DNA from: Zhouia amylolytica
GTDB taxonomy: Bacteria; Bacteroidota; Bacteroidia; Flavobacteriales; Flavobacteriaceae
DNA: 64,000 bases
Direction: 5' to 3'
NCBI RefSeq assembly: GCF_900116365.1
Contig: NZ_FPAG01000007.1
Coordinates: 62,001 to 126,000, forward strand
Numbering within the stretch: the first letter of the stretch is position 1; each line of letters starts with the position of its first letter. This document shows, piece by piece, positions 18,220 to 26,671 of this stretch. Below the pieces are notes generated by a model. It was not told the DNA's origin. It saw nothing but the letters and a program-made list of their open reading frames with translations, and did no database searches. The translations under genes were made by a program, and so were the position numbers.

Positions 18220-18686
18220 GGGGTGATGGGTAGTTCCATCTTTATATCACACCTTAAATAAGAACAATTATCCTCTACAGGAATTTCTTTAAATCCAAAT
18301 TTTCGGTATATATGAATGGCATTTTCAAGTTTGGTGCTGGAATAAATAATTAGCTTTTTCCATTTTTTTTCCCTGGCGAAATCAAGAGCATACTGCATTA
18401 ATTTTTGACCGACCTTGAGACCTCTTTGCTCGGTTACGACCCCCATCTTGCTCAACTCAAAAATGCCCTCCTCAATTTTAATTAAAGCGACAGTTCCAAT
18501 AATTGCATCATTGTGTTTTGCAAAAAAAATATGTCCTCCATTTCCAATAATATATGTTTCAGCATGATCCAGCACTTCCATGTCATGTTGTTCTACAAAA
18601 AAATATTTTTGTAGCCATTCAATATTAATGTCTTTGAAGTCTTTAGCATATTCTGGTTTGAATGGAATGATCTTTAATTCTTGCAC
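18216..18686 (-). CDS. GNAT family N-acetyltransferase
   Basis: A 156-aa cytosolic acetyl-CoA-dependent transferase. The acetyl-CoA pyrophosphate loop is visible in TEQRGLKVGQKLMQYALDFA (about residues 88-107), preceded by the beta4 strand IFELSKMGV. IHIYRKFGFKEIP near 128-140 is the typical end of the fold. The amine substrate is unknown; small-molecule, amino-acid and protein N-acetylation are all possible. Its 3' end overlaps the histidine kinase gene by 4 bp in a tail-to-tail arrangement with no terminator between them. Confidence 0.85.
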   Translation of the reverse strand: MQELKIIPFKPEYAKDFKDINIEWLQKYFFVEQHDMEVLDHAETYIIGNGGHIFFAKHNDAIIGTVALIKIEEGIFELSKMGVVTEQRGLKVGQKLMQYALDFAREKKWKKLIIYSSTKLENAIHIYRKFGFKEIPVEDNCSYLRCDIKMELPITP

Positions 18687-18878
18687 AGTTTAATTGTTAA
18701 AGGATTTGATTTTAATTTTTCAGGGTATTTCGAAAGAGAGGATTCTCGGAACCCTCCATGTTAGTAATATGGGAAAAATTAATCAACCGGTTTATTATAA
18801 TTTAATTATCAATATGTTTTGCTCTGGAGTGGTTGAATCATCCCCACGTTAAACGATATTAATTAATGAAAATTTTTA
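18687..18878. other. Intergenic stretch with no gene seen
   Basis: AT-rich 192 bp between hutG (-) and the start of the acetyltransferase gene (-). I see no convincing coding frame, RNA fold or strong terminator in it. It holds the promoter region of the acetyltransferase. Confidence 0.5.
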
Positions 18879-19895
18879 TTATTTTCTTATAAAATCAGTT
18901 ATTAAATAACTTATAAGTTTTCCGACCAGAATCATTTCATTTTCCAGCTTCGGGTTAGGAGCAGCTTCACATATATGTACGTATTGTATATTTTTACTTC
19001 TACTAAATTTATGCGTTAGATATCTGATGTCATTAACTGATAAACCAGACGGAGTCATCGCGCTGGAAGGTATATTTATTATGGAATCGCAATCGATCTC
19101 CAATCCAAAAAAGTCATCCTCAACGAAAGATAAAGCTCTCTCGGCCTCATGAATTATTTCTGTTTCTTTTCTAACCGCAAGAGACTCGAAGGTGTTATAC
19201 TGAATTCTTTCGTCTTCGTCATTTAACATATTAAATATTTCTTTGGAGGTATAGTTTTCATGAAGTCCAAATATGAAATATTTATTTAAAAAACCTTCCT
19301 CAAAAGCATATGAAAAGCCATTACCACTATGTCTTGTTTCAGTGGTTCGAAAATCGGTATGGGCATCAATATTTATAACATTAACAGGTTTACCATGGGC
19401 AAGAGCACAACCCTTTAAAATACCATATGCATTATTATGACCGCCACCAATTATGATAGGCGTTTTTCCACTACTTACTATTAAGTTTATTAAATAGGTG
19501 ATTTCTTTATCAATAATATTAATAACGTTCTGCAGCCTTTTAGGTAATTCAGGACTGTTGAAATCAACGTTTTCTACCTCTTTTGAAAAATCCAAATGTC
19601 CTAATAATAGTATTTTACCTCCTTTATTAAATTTATTTTGCTGTACATTAAGAAGCGACTTTAGCGTAGCGGTCCAGGCACTTTTAGCTCCAGGACGACC
19701 ATAATTAGCCTGAACTCCATAATCTTCCGGAATACCCAGGATTACATGTTTTGTTTTTGAAGCTGTCAGTTCTTCTTTAAGAGCGGTAGGATCGTTTATA
19801 AATTTAAACTTTTCTCCTATTTTCACCTCTCCCTTTCTATGACCTATGTACTTATTAATTGTTTTTAATTGATAGGTAATTAAATATTTACTCAT
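18879..19895 (-). CDS. hutG: Formimidoylglutamase-like ureohydrolase
   Basis: Arginase-superfamily enzyme predicted to split N-formimino-L-glutamate into glutamate and formamide, the last step of one histidine-degradation route. The binuclear Mn site is complete: His153 in GGGHNN, Asp177/His179/Asp181 in NIDAHTDFR, and Asp268/Asp270 in LEIDCDSI. At 338 aa it is longer than many HutG proteins because of an N-terminal extension of about 50 residues. Context favours HutG over arginase or agmatinase: hutI lies 1.1 kb away on the same strand. hutH and hutU are not in the window. Confidence 0.78.
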   Translation of the reverse strand: MSKYLITYQLKTINKYIGHRKGEVKIGEKFKFINDPTALKEELTASKTKHVILGIPEDYGVQANYGRPGAKSAWTATLKSLLNVQQNKFNKGGKILLLGHLDFSKEVENVDFNSPELPKRLQNVINIIDKEITYLINLIVSSGKTPIIIGGGHNNAYGILKGCALAHGKPVNVINIDAHTDFRTTETRHSGNGFSYAFEEGFLNKYFIFGLHENYTSKEIFNMLNDEDERIQYNTFESLAVRKETEIIHEAERALSFVEDDFFGLEIDCDSIINIPSSAMTPSGLSVNDIRYLTHKFSRSKNIQYVHICEAAPNPKLENEMILVGKLISYLITDFIRK

Positions 19896-20021
19896 ATTTT
19901 TCTTTACTAAATCTTTGAAAAAATCTAAAAATTAAATTGGAACGTATATAATAATTGTAATATGTTTATACAAATTACCAGATAAACCTAAATTTAAATT
20001 TAACTAATTAAAACCACAATC

Positions 20022-20912
20022 ATGACTGCAACAAACAGTAGTAACAGTTTAAAAGTAATTGCCGGTTTGCTTGGCGCAGCTTTGGTAGGAACATTAATTT
20101 ATACCATTAGCTTATACAACGATAAAAAGCAAACTACTGCAAAGTTAAACGAAGAAAAGGATCTAGTAATAGAAGATCTTAATAATCTTAAGTCTGATTA
20201 TGATAAAGCAATCGCAAACAATGAGGAAACAAGTGGAGAACTTGAAGAAGCAAGAGATAAGATTGCAAGTTATATCGATTCAGTAAAAACGATGAAAGCA
20301 GATATTTCTGCACTTTACAGATATAGACGACAAGTTAATCAGCTGAGAAAAGAAAGAGAATATCTATTGGCTCAAAACGATTCATTGAAGAAGTCTAATG
20401 AAATGATTGCTATGCAAAGAGATAGTACAATTGTAGCACTGGAAGAGCAAACAACTTTTACGGATTCTTTAGTTGTTCAAAATACACAGCTGGCAAAAAT
20501 AGTAGAAGCTGGATCTGCCTTAAACTTAAACAAGTTTAATGTCGATGCCGTAAGAGAAAGAAATAGCGGGAAATTAGTTTCAACGAATCGCAATAATAGA
20601 GCAGACAAGATTAAATTGTGCTATACGGTAGGAGATAACAAGATTTCAAATCCAGGACCAAAACAATTTTATATTCAGGTTACAGATCCTTCAGGTAATA
20701 TTATGGGAGAAAAAGCTATAGCAGCTAATGAAGAGGAAGGAACAAATATTACTTATACCAAGGCGTCTAGTTTTTACTATGAAAATACTGCGTTAGATGT
20801 ATGTGAATTTGTTTCTAAGGAAGGAAGTGAATTCCCGGAAGGAACATATACAGCTAAGGTATTTGATGATAAGTTGAGAGAGTTAGGAACCTCTACATTT
20901 ACATTGAAATAA
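20022..20912 (+). CDS. Membrane-anchored coiled-coil protein, function unknown
   Basis: A 296-aa protein with one N-terminal TM segment (about residues 9-29). A long coiled coil follows from about 36 to 165, rich in Glu, Lys, Asp and Asn with heptad Leu/Ile. A C-terminal beta-rich domain (about 190-296) contains IKLCYTVGDNK, QFYIQVTDPSGN and EGTYTAKVFDD. Similar flavobacterial proteins are often labelled as chromosome partitioning because of coiled-coil similarity, but no ATPase motif is present, so I do not adopt that name. It lies between hutG and hutI on the opposite strand and ends at a shared terminator. Confidence 0.75.
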   Translation: MTATNSSNSLKVIAGLLGAALVGTLIYTISLYNDKKQTTAKLNEEKDLVIEDLNNLKSDYDKAIANNEETSGELEEARDKIASYIDSVKTMKADISALYRYRRQVNQLRKEREYLLAQNDSLKKSNEMIAMQRDSTIVALEEQTTFTDSLVVQNTQLAKIVEAGSALNLNKFNVDAVRERNSGKLVSTNRNNRADKIKLCYTVGDNKISNPGPKQFYIQVTDPSGNIMGEKAIAANEEEGTNITYTKASSFYYENTALDVCEFVSKEGSEFPEGTYTAKVFDDKLRELGTSTFTLK

Positions 20913-20930
20913 AGTAAATAATACTCTTTA

Positions 20931-20960
20931 AAAAAGGCGTCGTTTTAACGACGCCTTTTT
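20931..20960. terminator. Bidirectional terminator between coiled-coil gene and hutI
   Basis: 14-bp perfect stem AAAAAGGCGTCGTT/AACGACGCCTTTTT with a 2-nt gap at 20945-20946, followed by T residues on both strands. Confidence 0.92.
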
Positions 20961-20963
20961 TTA

Positions 20964-22199
20964 TTAAATTTTTTTTCCATTAATGAAAACGCTGTCAATA
21001 TTATTGGTGCCAAAGGCATAGGGTAGAAATCCATAAGATGGGATTTCCTTTGTAAGAATTAAATTTGCCTTTTTACCAACAGTAATGCTACCATGACTTT
21101 CTGCAATGCCCATGGCATAAGCAGCATTGATAGTTGCCGCATTAATAGCCTCTTCAGGAGTCATTTTCATTTTTATACAGGCGGTTGAAATAACAAAATT
21201 CATATTACCGCTAGGTGTAGAACCAGGATTGAAATCAGTAGCTAATGCAAGAGGTAATCCTGCATCTATTAATTTTCTTGCTGGGGTATATGGAATACTT
21301 AAAAAGTAAGAACATGAAGGTAATGCAACAGGCATTGTTTCTGAATTCTTTAATATTTCTATATCCTCATCAGATATCACCTCTAGATGATCCACCGATA
21401 AAGCATTGTATTCAACTCCTGCCGCAACACCACCAATAATGTTGAATTGATTGACATGAATTTTAGGCTTAAGTCCATATTTTTTTCCAGCTGCCAAAAC
21501 TCGTTTGGTATCTTCTATTGAGAAATATCCTTTTTCACAAAAAATATCGATATAATCAGCCAGATTTTCATTTGCAATTGCAGGAAGCATTTCGTTAATA
21601 ACTTGATCAATATAGCCAGCCGTATTATTTTTAAATGCCTTTGGTACTGCATGAGCCCCCAAAAAAGTTGCTTTAACAGGTAACTTATACTCCTGTTTAA
21701 GTTTTCTGATTACTCTTAACATTTTCATTTCAGCTTCCGGAGTCAAACCGTAACCGCTTTTAATTTCTACAGCCCCCGTTCCTAATTGCATGACTTCTTC
21801 TAAACGTTTCTTGGATTGTTTATACAGATCTTCTTCTGAAGTATTCTGAAGCTTTTCTGCAGAATTTACAATTCCTCCTCCGCGATTGGCAATCTCCTCA
21901 TAGGTTAATCCGTTTATGCGGTCAACAAATTCTTGTTCACGATTTCCTGCATATACAATGTGTGTATGACTATCAATCCATGTGGGCATTACTATTTTAC
22001 CAGTACAATCAATGACTTCGTCAGCAATACCAAAACAAGTATCATTCATTACCCCATAGTCAATTATTTCATCATCCTTAACAAGAAGATATGCATTTTT
22101 TATACTAGGTAAGATCTTCATTTCCTGACCGGAAACCTTTTCGATGGTAGAGGTTCTGGTTTGAAGTAACTCTTTTATGTTTATGAATATCGTAGTCAT
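20964..22199 (-). CDS. hutI: Imidazolonepropionase
   Basis: Amidohydrolase that opens 4-imidazolone-5-propionate to N-formimino-glutamate, the substrate of the HutG-like enzyme nearby. The 411 aa equal the family length. Visible motifs: the metal-binding DSHTHIVYAGNREQEF (about residues 76-91) with the HutI-specific Arg, GGGIVNS, VEIKSGYGL, FLGAHAVP, the HVNQF metal/catalytic His, SVDHLE, and the catalytic Asp in ALATDFNPGS. It is divergent from pta (125-bp spacer) and separated from hutG by the coiled-coil gene, so the two hut genes are not one simple operon. Confidence 0.93.
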   Translation of the reverse strand: MTTIFINIKELLQTRTSTIEKVSGQEMKILPSIKNAYLLVKDDEIIDYGVMNDTCFGIADEVIDCTGKIVMPTWIDSHTHIVYAGNREQEFVDRINGLTYEEIANRGGGIVNSAEKLQNTSEEDLYKQSKKRLEEVMQLGTGAVEIKSGYGLTPEAEMKMLRVIRKLKQEYKLPVKATFLGAHAVPKAFKNNTAGYIDQVINEMLPAIANENLADYIDIFCEKGYFSIEDTKRVLAAGKKYGLKPKIHVNQFNIIGGVAAGVEYNALSVDHLEVISDEDIEILKNSETMPVALPSCSYFLSIPYTPARKLIDAGLPLALATDFNPGSTPSGNMNFVISTACIKMKMTPEEAINAATINAAYAMGIAESHGSITVGKKANLILTKEIPSYGFLPYAFGTNNIDSVFINGKKI

Positions 22200-22324
22200 T
22201 ATAATTTTTTTGTAGGGGCTAAAGTTATTTAAAAGAAATTACTTTAAAACTGATAATACTTAGTTTTTCTTTTGTTTAAATCTCCGTATTTTACATAAAA
22301 TTTACCACTCATAATACGTATGCT

Positions 22325-24418
22325 ATGAATAAAGGATTATATATTGCTACACTCGAGGCTAATAGTGGAAAGTCACTTATTGCATTGGGGCTTATGCAAA
22401 CGCTTTTAGCTAAAACTCCTAGAGTTGGTTATTTCAGACCAATTATTAATGATCCAAAAGATCAAAATAAAGATAATCACATCGATACTGTTTTATCATT
22501 TTTTAATGTTGAAATACCATATGAAAAAACTTATGCTTATACAGTTAGTGAGGTTGTCCAAAAAAGAAACGAAGGTAAGACTGGTGAAGTATTGGATAAC
22601 ATCATTCAAAAATATAAAGAAGTAGAAGAAAACTTTGATTTTGTTTTGGTGGAAGGTTCTGATTTTTCAGGGGAAACCAGTGTTTTTGAATTTGATGTTA
22701 ATGTACATATAGCCAAAAACCTTGGTATTCCCGTAATTATTATAGGAAGTGGAGTTAATAAGACAAAGGAAGAGCTTCTTGGGAGTTTGCAATTGGCCTA
22801 TAATACATTTGTAAATAAAGATGTTAAAGTAATTGGAGTAGTAGGGAACAAAATCCAGGAAAATAATTTAGAAATCGTAAATGAAGGTATAAAATCCTTT
22901 TTAACCGATGACGTAGATGTTTTTACCATTCCAATGCAAGAAATGTTAGCAAACCCTACGATGAAAGAAATCGTAGAAGAATTGGATGGAGAAGTGTTAT
23001 TTGGGGGAGACCTTTTGGATAACCAAACGGGTAGTTTTGGGGTAGGAGCAATGCAATTGAGAAATTATTTAAATCACCTTAAAGAAAATAGTCTGGTAAT
23101 TACTCCGGGAGACAGAGCAGATATCATTTTGGGAGCCTTACAAGCGAATATATCAGCTAATTATCCCAGGGTATCCGGTATTATCTTAACTGGTGGTATT
23201 ACTCCTGAGGATACCATTTTACGATTAATTGATGGTGTTTCTCAAGTAGTTCCAATCATTTCAGTCAAAGGAGGAACTTTCCAGGTTACGAACCAAATAG
23301 GTAATATTAAATCTAATATTTATGCAGATAGTATACCAAAAATAAATGCTTCTATCAGTGCATTTGAAAAGTATGTGAATGTTGATGGGTTAATGGAAAA
23401 GATAACGGATTTTGAAAATACAGGAATCACTCCTCGAATGTTTCAATATAGTTTGATTCGAAAAGCTCAAATGGAAAGAAAACATATAGTATTACCAGAA
23501 GGTATAGATGAAAGAGTACTAAAAGCAGCCTTTAGACTCTCTACCTTAGACTTGGTAGACTTGACGCTTTTAGGAGATGAAGACAAGATTAAAGAAAAAG
23601 CCACTGAATTAGGACTTCCGATTGATTTTAAAAAAGTGCATTTAATTAATCCTCCCAAGTCCAAATATTTTGATGATTATGTAAAAACATTTTATGAGCT
23701 TCGTAAGCATAAAAATGTGAATATGGATATTGCTCGAGATTGCCTGACTGATGTTTCTTATTTTGGAACCATGATGATTTATAAAGGTCATGCTGATGGC
23801 ATGGTGTCAGGGGCAATGCATACAACTCAGCACACGATACGTCCGGCTTTACAGTTTATTAAAACTAAACCAGGTGTTTCCTTGGTTTCTTCTATATTTT
23901 TTATGTGTTTAGAAGATCGGGTTGCCGTATTTGGAGATTGTGCAATTAATCCGAACCCTTCAGCTAAAGACTTGTCAGAAATAGCCATATCATCTGCAGA
24001 AAGCAGTATCAATTTTGGTATTGAACCTAAAATTGCAATGCTGTCATATTCTTCCGGAACATCTGGGAAAGGAGAAGATGTTGACCGAGTTCGTGAGGCT
24101 ACAGAAATGGTTAAAAATCAGCGTCCGGATTTAAAAATAGAAGGACCTATTCAATACGATGCAGCGGTAGACATTACAATCGGGAAAAGTAAATTGCCAG
24201 AATCTGAAGTGGCGGGTCAAGCAAGTGTTCTAATATTTCCTGACTTGAACACTGGTAATAACACCTATAAAGCTGTACAAAGGGAAACAGGAGCCTTGGC
24301 TATCGGACCGATGCTTCAAGGTTTAAACAAGCCAGTTAATGACTTAAGCAGAGGCTGTACAGTTGATGATATATTTAATACAGTAATTATTACAGCCATT
24401 CAAGCACAAGGAATTTAA
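22325..24418 (+). CDS. pta: Phosphate acetyltransferase, long form with P-loop domain
   Basis: Interconverts acetyl-CoA and acetyl phosphate. The 697-aa long form (as in E. coli) has an N-terminal dethiobiotin-synthase-like P-loop domain (EANSGKSLIALGL near residues 10-22), a DRTGG domain in the middle (VITPGDRADIILGAL), and the catalytic PTA domain from about residue 375 (KHIVLPEGIDERVLKAA, VSGAMHTT, SYSSGTSGKGEDVDRVREA, VLIFPDLNTGNN). It is followed 13 bp later by ackA in the classical overflow/acetate pathway. The N-terminal domain acts in allosteric control in other bacteria. Confidence 0.95.
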   Translation: MNKGLYIATLEANSGKSLIALGLMQTLLAKTPRVGYFRPIINDPKDQNKDNHIDTVLSFFNVEIPYEKTYAYTVSEVVQKRNEGKTGEVLDNIIQKYKEVEENFDFVLVEGSDFSGETSVFEFDVNVHIAKNLGIPVIIIGSGVNKTKEELLGSLQLAYNTFVNKDVKVIGVVGNKIQENNLEIVNEGIKSFLTDDVDVFTIPMQEMLANPTMKEIVEELDGEVLFGGDLLDNQTGSFGVGAMQLRNYLNHLKENSLVITPGDRADIILGALQANISANYPRVSGIILTGGITPEDTILRLIDGVSQVVPIISVKGGTFQVTNQIGNIKSNIYADSIPKINASISAFEKYVNVDGLMEKITDFENTGITPRMFQYSLIRKAQMERKHIVLPEGIDERVLKAAFRLSTLDLVDLTLLGDEDKIKEKATELGLPIDFKKVHLINPPKSKYFDDYVKTFYELRKHKNVNMDIARDCLTDVSYFGTMMIYKGHADGMVSGAMHTTQHTIRPALQFIKTKPGVSLVSSIFFMCLEDRVAVFGDCAINPNPSAKDLSEIAISSAESSINFGIEPKIAMLSYSSGTSGKGEDVDRVREATEMVKNQRPDLKIEGPIQYDAAVDITIGKSKLPESEVAGQASVLIFPDLNTGNNTYKAVQRETGALAIGPMLQGLNKPVNDLSRGCTVDDIFNTVIITAIQAQGI

Positions 24419-24431
24419 ATCTATAGATGGA

Positions 24432-25622
24432 ATGAAAAATATTTTAGTGATAAACTCGGGGAGCTCATCCATTAAATTTCAATTATTTAAAATGCCTGAA
24501 GCTAAAGTTGATGCATCAGGCTTAGTAGAAAGGATTGGATTAGATGATGCAACTATTCATTATAAAACATCAAAACTTAATCTTCAGGAAAAAATAGCTA
24601 TTCCTGACCATAAAACGGGTTTAAAAGAAGTAGCTAAACTACTAATGGACCCTGAAAACGGTGTTATATCAGATGCTAAGGATATTGATATTGTAGGACA
24701 TCGGGTTGTTCATGGAGGGGCATCATTTTCTGATACAATTTTAATAGACAATATCGTAAAAAAGAAAATTAAAGATCTATTTAATTTAGCTCCTTTGCAT
24801 AACCCTCATAATTATACGGGTATTGATGTAGCAGAAAATATATTTCCCAATGCCAAACAGGTAGCGGTTTTTGATACAGCATTCCATCAGACCATCCCTG
24901 AAAAGGCTTATAAGTATGCTATTCCTAATAAGTTTCTTGAAAAAAACCGGATACGTTTATATGGGTTTCACGGTACAAGTCATAAATATGTGTATACCAA
25001 AACCGTAGAATACCTGGCTAAACCTTTACCTAAGGTAATAACAGTACATTTAGGAAATGGGTGTAGTATTACAGCTATTCATGAAGGTAAAAGTGTAGAT
25101 CATTCTTTAGGGTTTGGCCCTGTGAACGGATTAATAATGGGTACACGAAGTGGAGACATTGATCAATCCGTTATATTTTATATGATTGATAAACTAGGAT
25201 ATACTCCTGCTCAGGTCAGTGAATTGCTCCATAAAAAGAGTGGTATGTTAGGGCTAACGGGATATAGTGACTTAAGAAATATTGAAGAGGAAGCATCCAA
25301 AGGTAATACAGACTGTTTGTTAGCATTAGAAATGAACGCCTATAGAATAAAGAAATATATCGGATCTTATATTGCGGCAATGAATGGGATAGATGCTTTG
25401 GTCTTTACTGCTGGGATAGGAGAAAATAGTAGCACTTTAAGACGTATGGTTTGCTCAGAATTGGATTATTTGGGTATACAAATAGATCCAGATAAAAATA
25501 ACATTCGATCAAAAGATATTCGTCTCATCAGTCATGAAGATGCAAGGGTTGATGTTCTGGTGGTTCCAACTAATGAAGAATTAGAAATAGCCAGGCAGGC
25601 ATATGGCTTATTAAAAAACTAA
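24432..25622 (+). CDS. ackA: Acetate kinase
   Basis: Makes ATP and acetate from acetyl phosphate and ADP, working with Pta. The 396 aa are full length. The N-terminal signature VINSGSSSIKFQLFK, the HRVVHGG motif with catalytic His/Arg near residue 90, FDTAFHQTIP (catalytic Asp), the second signature LYGFHGTSHKYV, the nucleotide loop VHLGNGCSITA and VFTAGIGENS are all present. It is cotranscribed with pta and ends at a long palindromic terminator. Confidence 0.96.
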   Translation: MKNILVINSGSSSIKFQLFKMPEAKVDASGLVERIGLDDATIHYKTSKLNLQEKIAIPDHKTGLKEVAKLLMDPENGVISDAKDIDIVGHRVVHGGASFSDTILIDNIVKKKIKDLFNLAPLHNPHNYTGIDVAENIFPNAKQVAVFDTAFHQTIPEKAYKYAIPNKFLEKNRIRLYGFHGTSHKYVYTKTVEYLAKPLPKVITVHLGNGCSITAIHEGKSVDHSLGFGPVNGLIMGTRSGDIDQSVIFYMIDKLGYTPAQVSELLHKKSGMLGLTGYSDLRNIEEEASKGNTDCLLALEMNAYRIKKYIGSYIAAMNGIDALVFTAGIGENSSTLRRMVCSELDYLGIQIDPDKNNIRSKDIRLISHEDARVDVLVVPTNEELEIARQAYGLLKN

Positions 25623-25658
25623 ACAAAAAAGCTCAGTTTAAACTGAGCTTTTTTGTTT
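25621..25658. terminator. Bidirectional terminator after ackA
   Basis: 38-bp perfect palindrome with core AAAAAAGCTCAGTTTAAACTGAGCTTTTTT, overlapping the ackA stop. It also serves the convergent META-domain gene. Confidence 0.92.
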
Positions 25659-25666
25659 GAAATAAA

Positions 25667-26092
25667 CTATTGCTTTTTGAAACGCATTAGTTCGATATCA
25701 TCCATATAGAAACTGAGGGTTTCATTTATTACTTTATAGCTTTCTATTTTTGAAAACAGTTTTGTGAATGCTTGCTCTCCACCACCTTCACAGAATCTCA
25801 TGGTTGCTATAGGATCGTTGATGAAAATTTTATTTCCTTCAATGGTAATTTTACTGCTATAGGCATTACAACTGGTACTACCTCCAATACTGTTTTCTTC
25901 TAAATTGAAAATTAAAGTGGGTCTTTCTTTTGGGAATAAGCCTTCAAAAGAAATTCTCGGACCTGTTAAATAAACCAATTCCCAGGTGGCTCCTTCTAAC
26001 TTATCAATATCCTTAGAGATACTATTTTTAGAACTTTTACAAGAAACTGCCGTAAATAAAATGAGCGTGCAAATAAAAATCTGATTTTTCAT
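25667..26092 (-). CDS. META-domain lipoprotein (HslJ-like)
   Basis: A 141-aa exported lipoprotein: signal and lipobox in MKNQIFICTLILFTAVSC, Cys18. The META domain follows, with the opening W-E-L-x-x-L (TWELVYLTGP), the NSIGGSTSCNAYSS glycine-turn motif and ATMRFCEGGGEQAF, where the Cys may pair with the Cys of SCNAY. HslJ-type proteins are linked to stress and novobiocin resistance in E. coli, but a mechanism is not established. It is a single gene, with a decayed gene directly upstream. Confidence 0.85.
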   Translation of the reverse strand: MKNQIFICTLILFTAVSCKSSKNSISKDIDKLEGATWELVYLTGPRISFEGLFPKERPTLIFNLEENSIGGSTSCNAYSSKITIEGNKIFINDPIATMRFCEGGGEQAFTKLFSKIESYKVINETLSFYMDDIELMRFKKQ

Positions 26093-26147
26093 ATGTGTGT
26101 GTATTAATTACGTTTTAAATGCTTTAAGATAATGTTATTATTAATTT

Positions 26148-26442
26148 TTAATTGTGTAATGTCTTTGTAATTGAGTTAACCGTTCTTTCTTCTACTACAG
26201 GTCTGTAATCTTAATTATAAGCATCATCATTTTTAAAGACTTCCCTGTTTGCAGTTAGTTCCTCTGAGGCAATTGATATCCTGCAAGAATCTTGTCTCCT
26301 TTGACCGTACCATTAATTATGCCATAACGGTATTCTTTTTCAAAGAATTAATATGATAAACTTCCAATTATTTTATTGTCAGTTATTTAAAGGGAAAGAT
26401 TTATGACATATTTTGATTTGTAAACATATATCACTCCATGTC
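26148..26442 (-). pseudogene. Decayed C-terminal part of a Bacteroidota lipoprotein-type gene
   Basis: This stretch inside the only long gene-free gap (26093-26671) reads as protein on the minus strand despite lesions. From about 26440 downward one frame gives HGVIYVYKSKYVINLSL, stop at 26389, ITDNKIIGSLSY, stop at 26350, then FFEKEYRYGIINGTVKGD and KILAGYQLP. Near 26267 the frame shifts and continues SEELTANREVFKNDDAYN, stop at 26213, then DYRPVVEERTVNSITKTLHN to the stop at 26148. The order G-x-L-x-Y, EK, G-T-x-K-G-D, Y, SE and REV resembles the C-terminal domain of small bacteroidete lipoproteins as I remember them. No intact start or lipobox is seen. The rest of the gap holds nothing I recognise. 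Confidence 0.5.
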
Positions 26443-26623
26443 TTGTTTATTAATAGCTATTTAGGTGAGCTCTGAATTAGTTTCTTGAATAGTATTATGC
26501 CTCAAAATGGTATGATAAGAAAAAATAGAAACAGTAAGAATATAAATATAATAGATTGCATTATGCAATATCTGCTAAGTTCATTGTTTTCTAATTCAAT
26601 CCATTTTAAAAATCCCTTAGGAA

Positions 26624-26656
26624 CAAAAAAAGCATCCTTTAAGGATGCCTTTTTAT
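26624..26656 (-). terminator. Terminator of fumC
   Basis: Stem GCATCC/GGATGC (26632-26637 with 26643-26648) extended by A/T pairs. On the minus strand it ends in a run of seven T, 16 bp after the fumC stop. Confidence 0.8.
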
Positions 26657-26671
26657 GTTGTTAGATATACC

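Noticed and set aside
20022-20912. Chromosome-partitioning (ParA-like) function for the coiled-coil protein
   Set aside because: No Walker motifs; the similarity comes only from the coiled coil.
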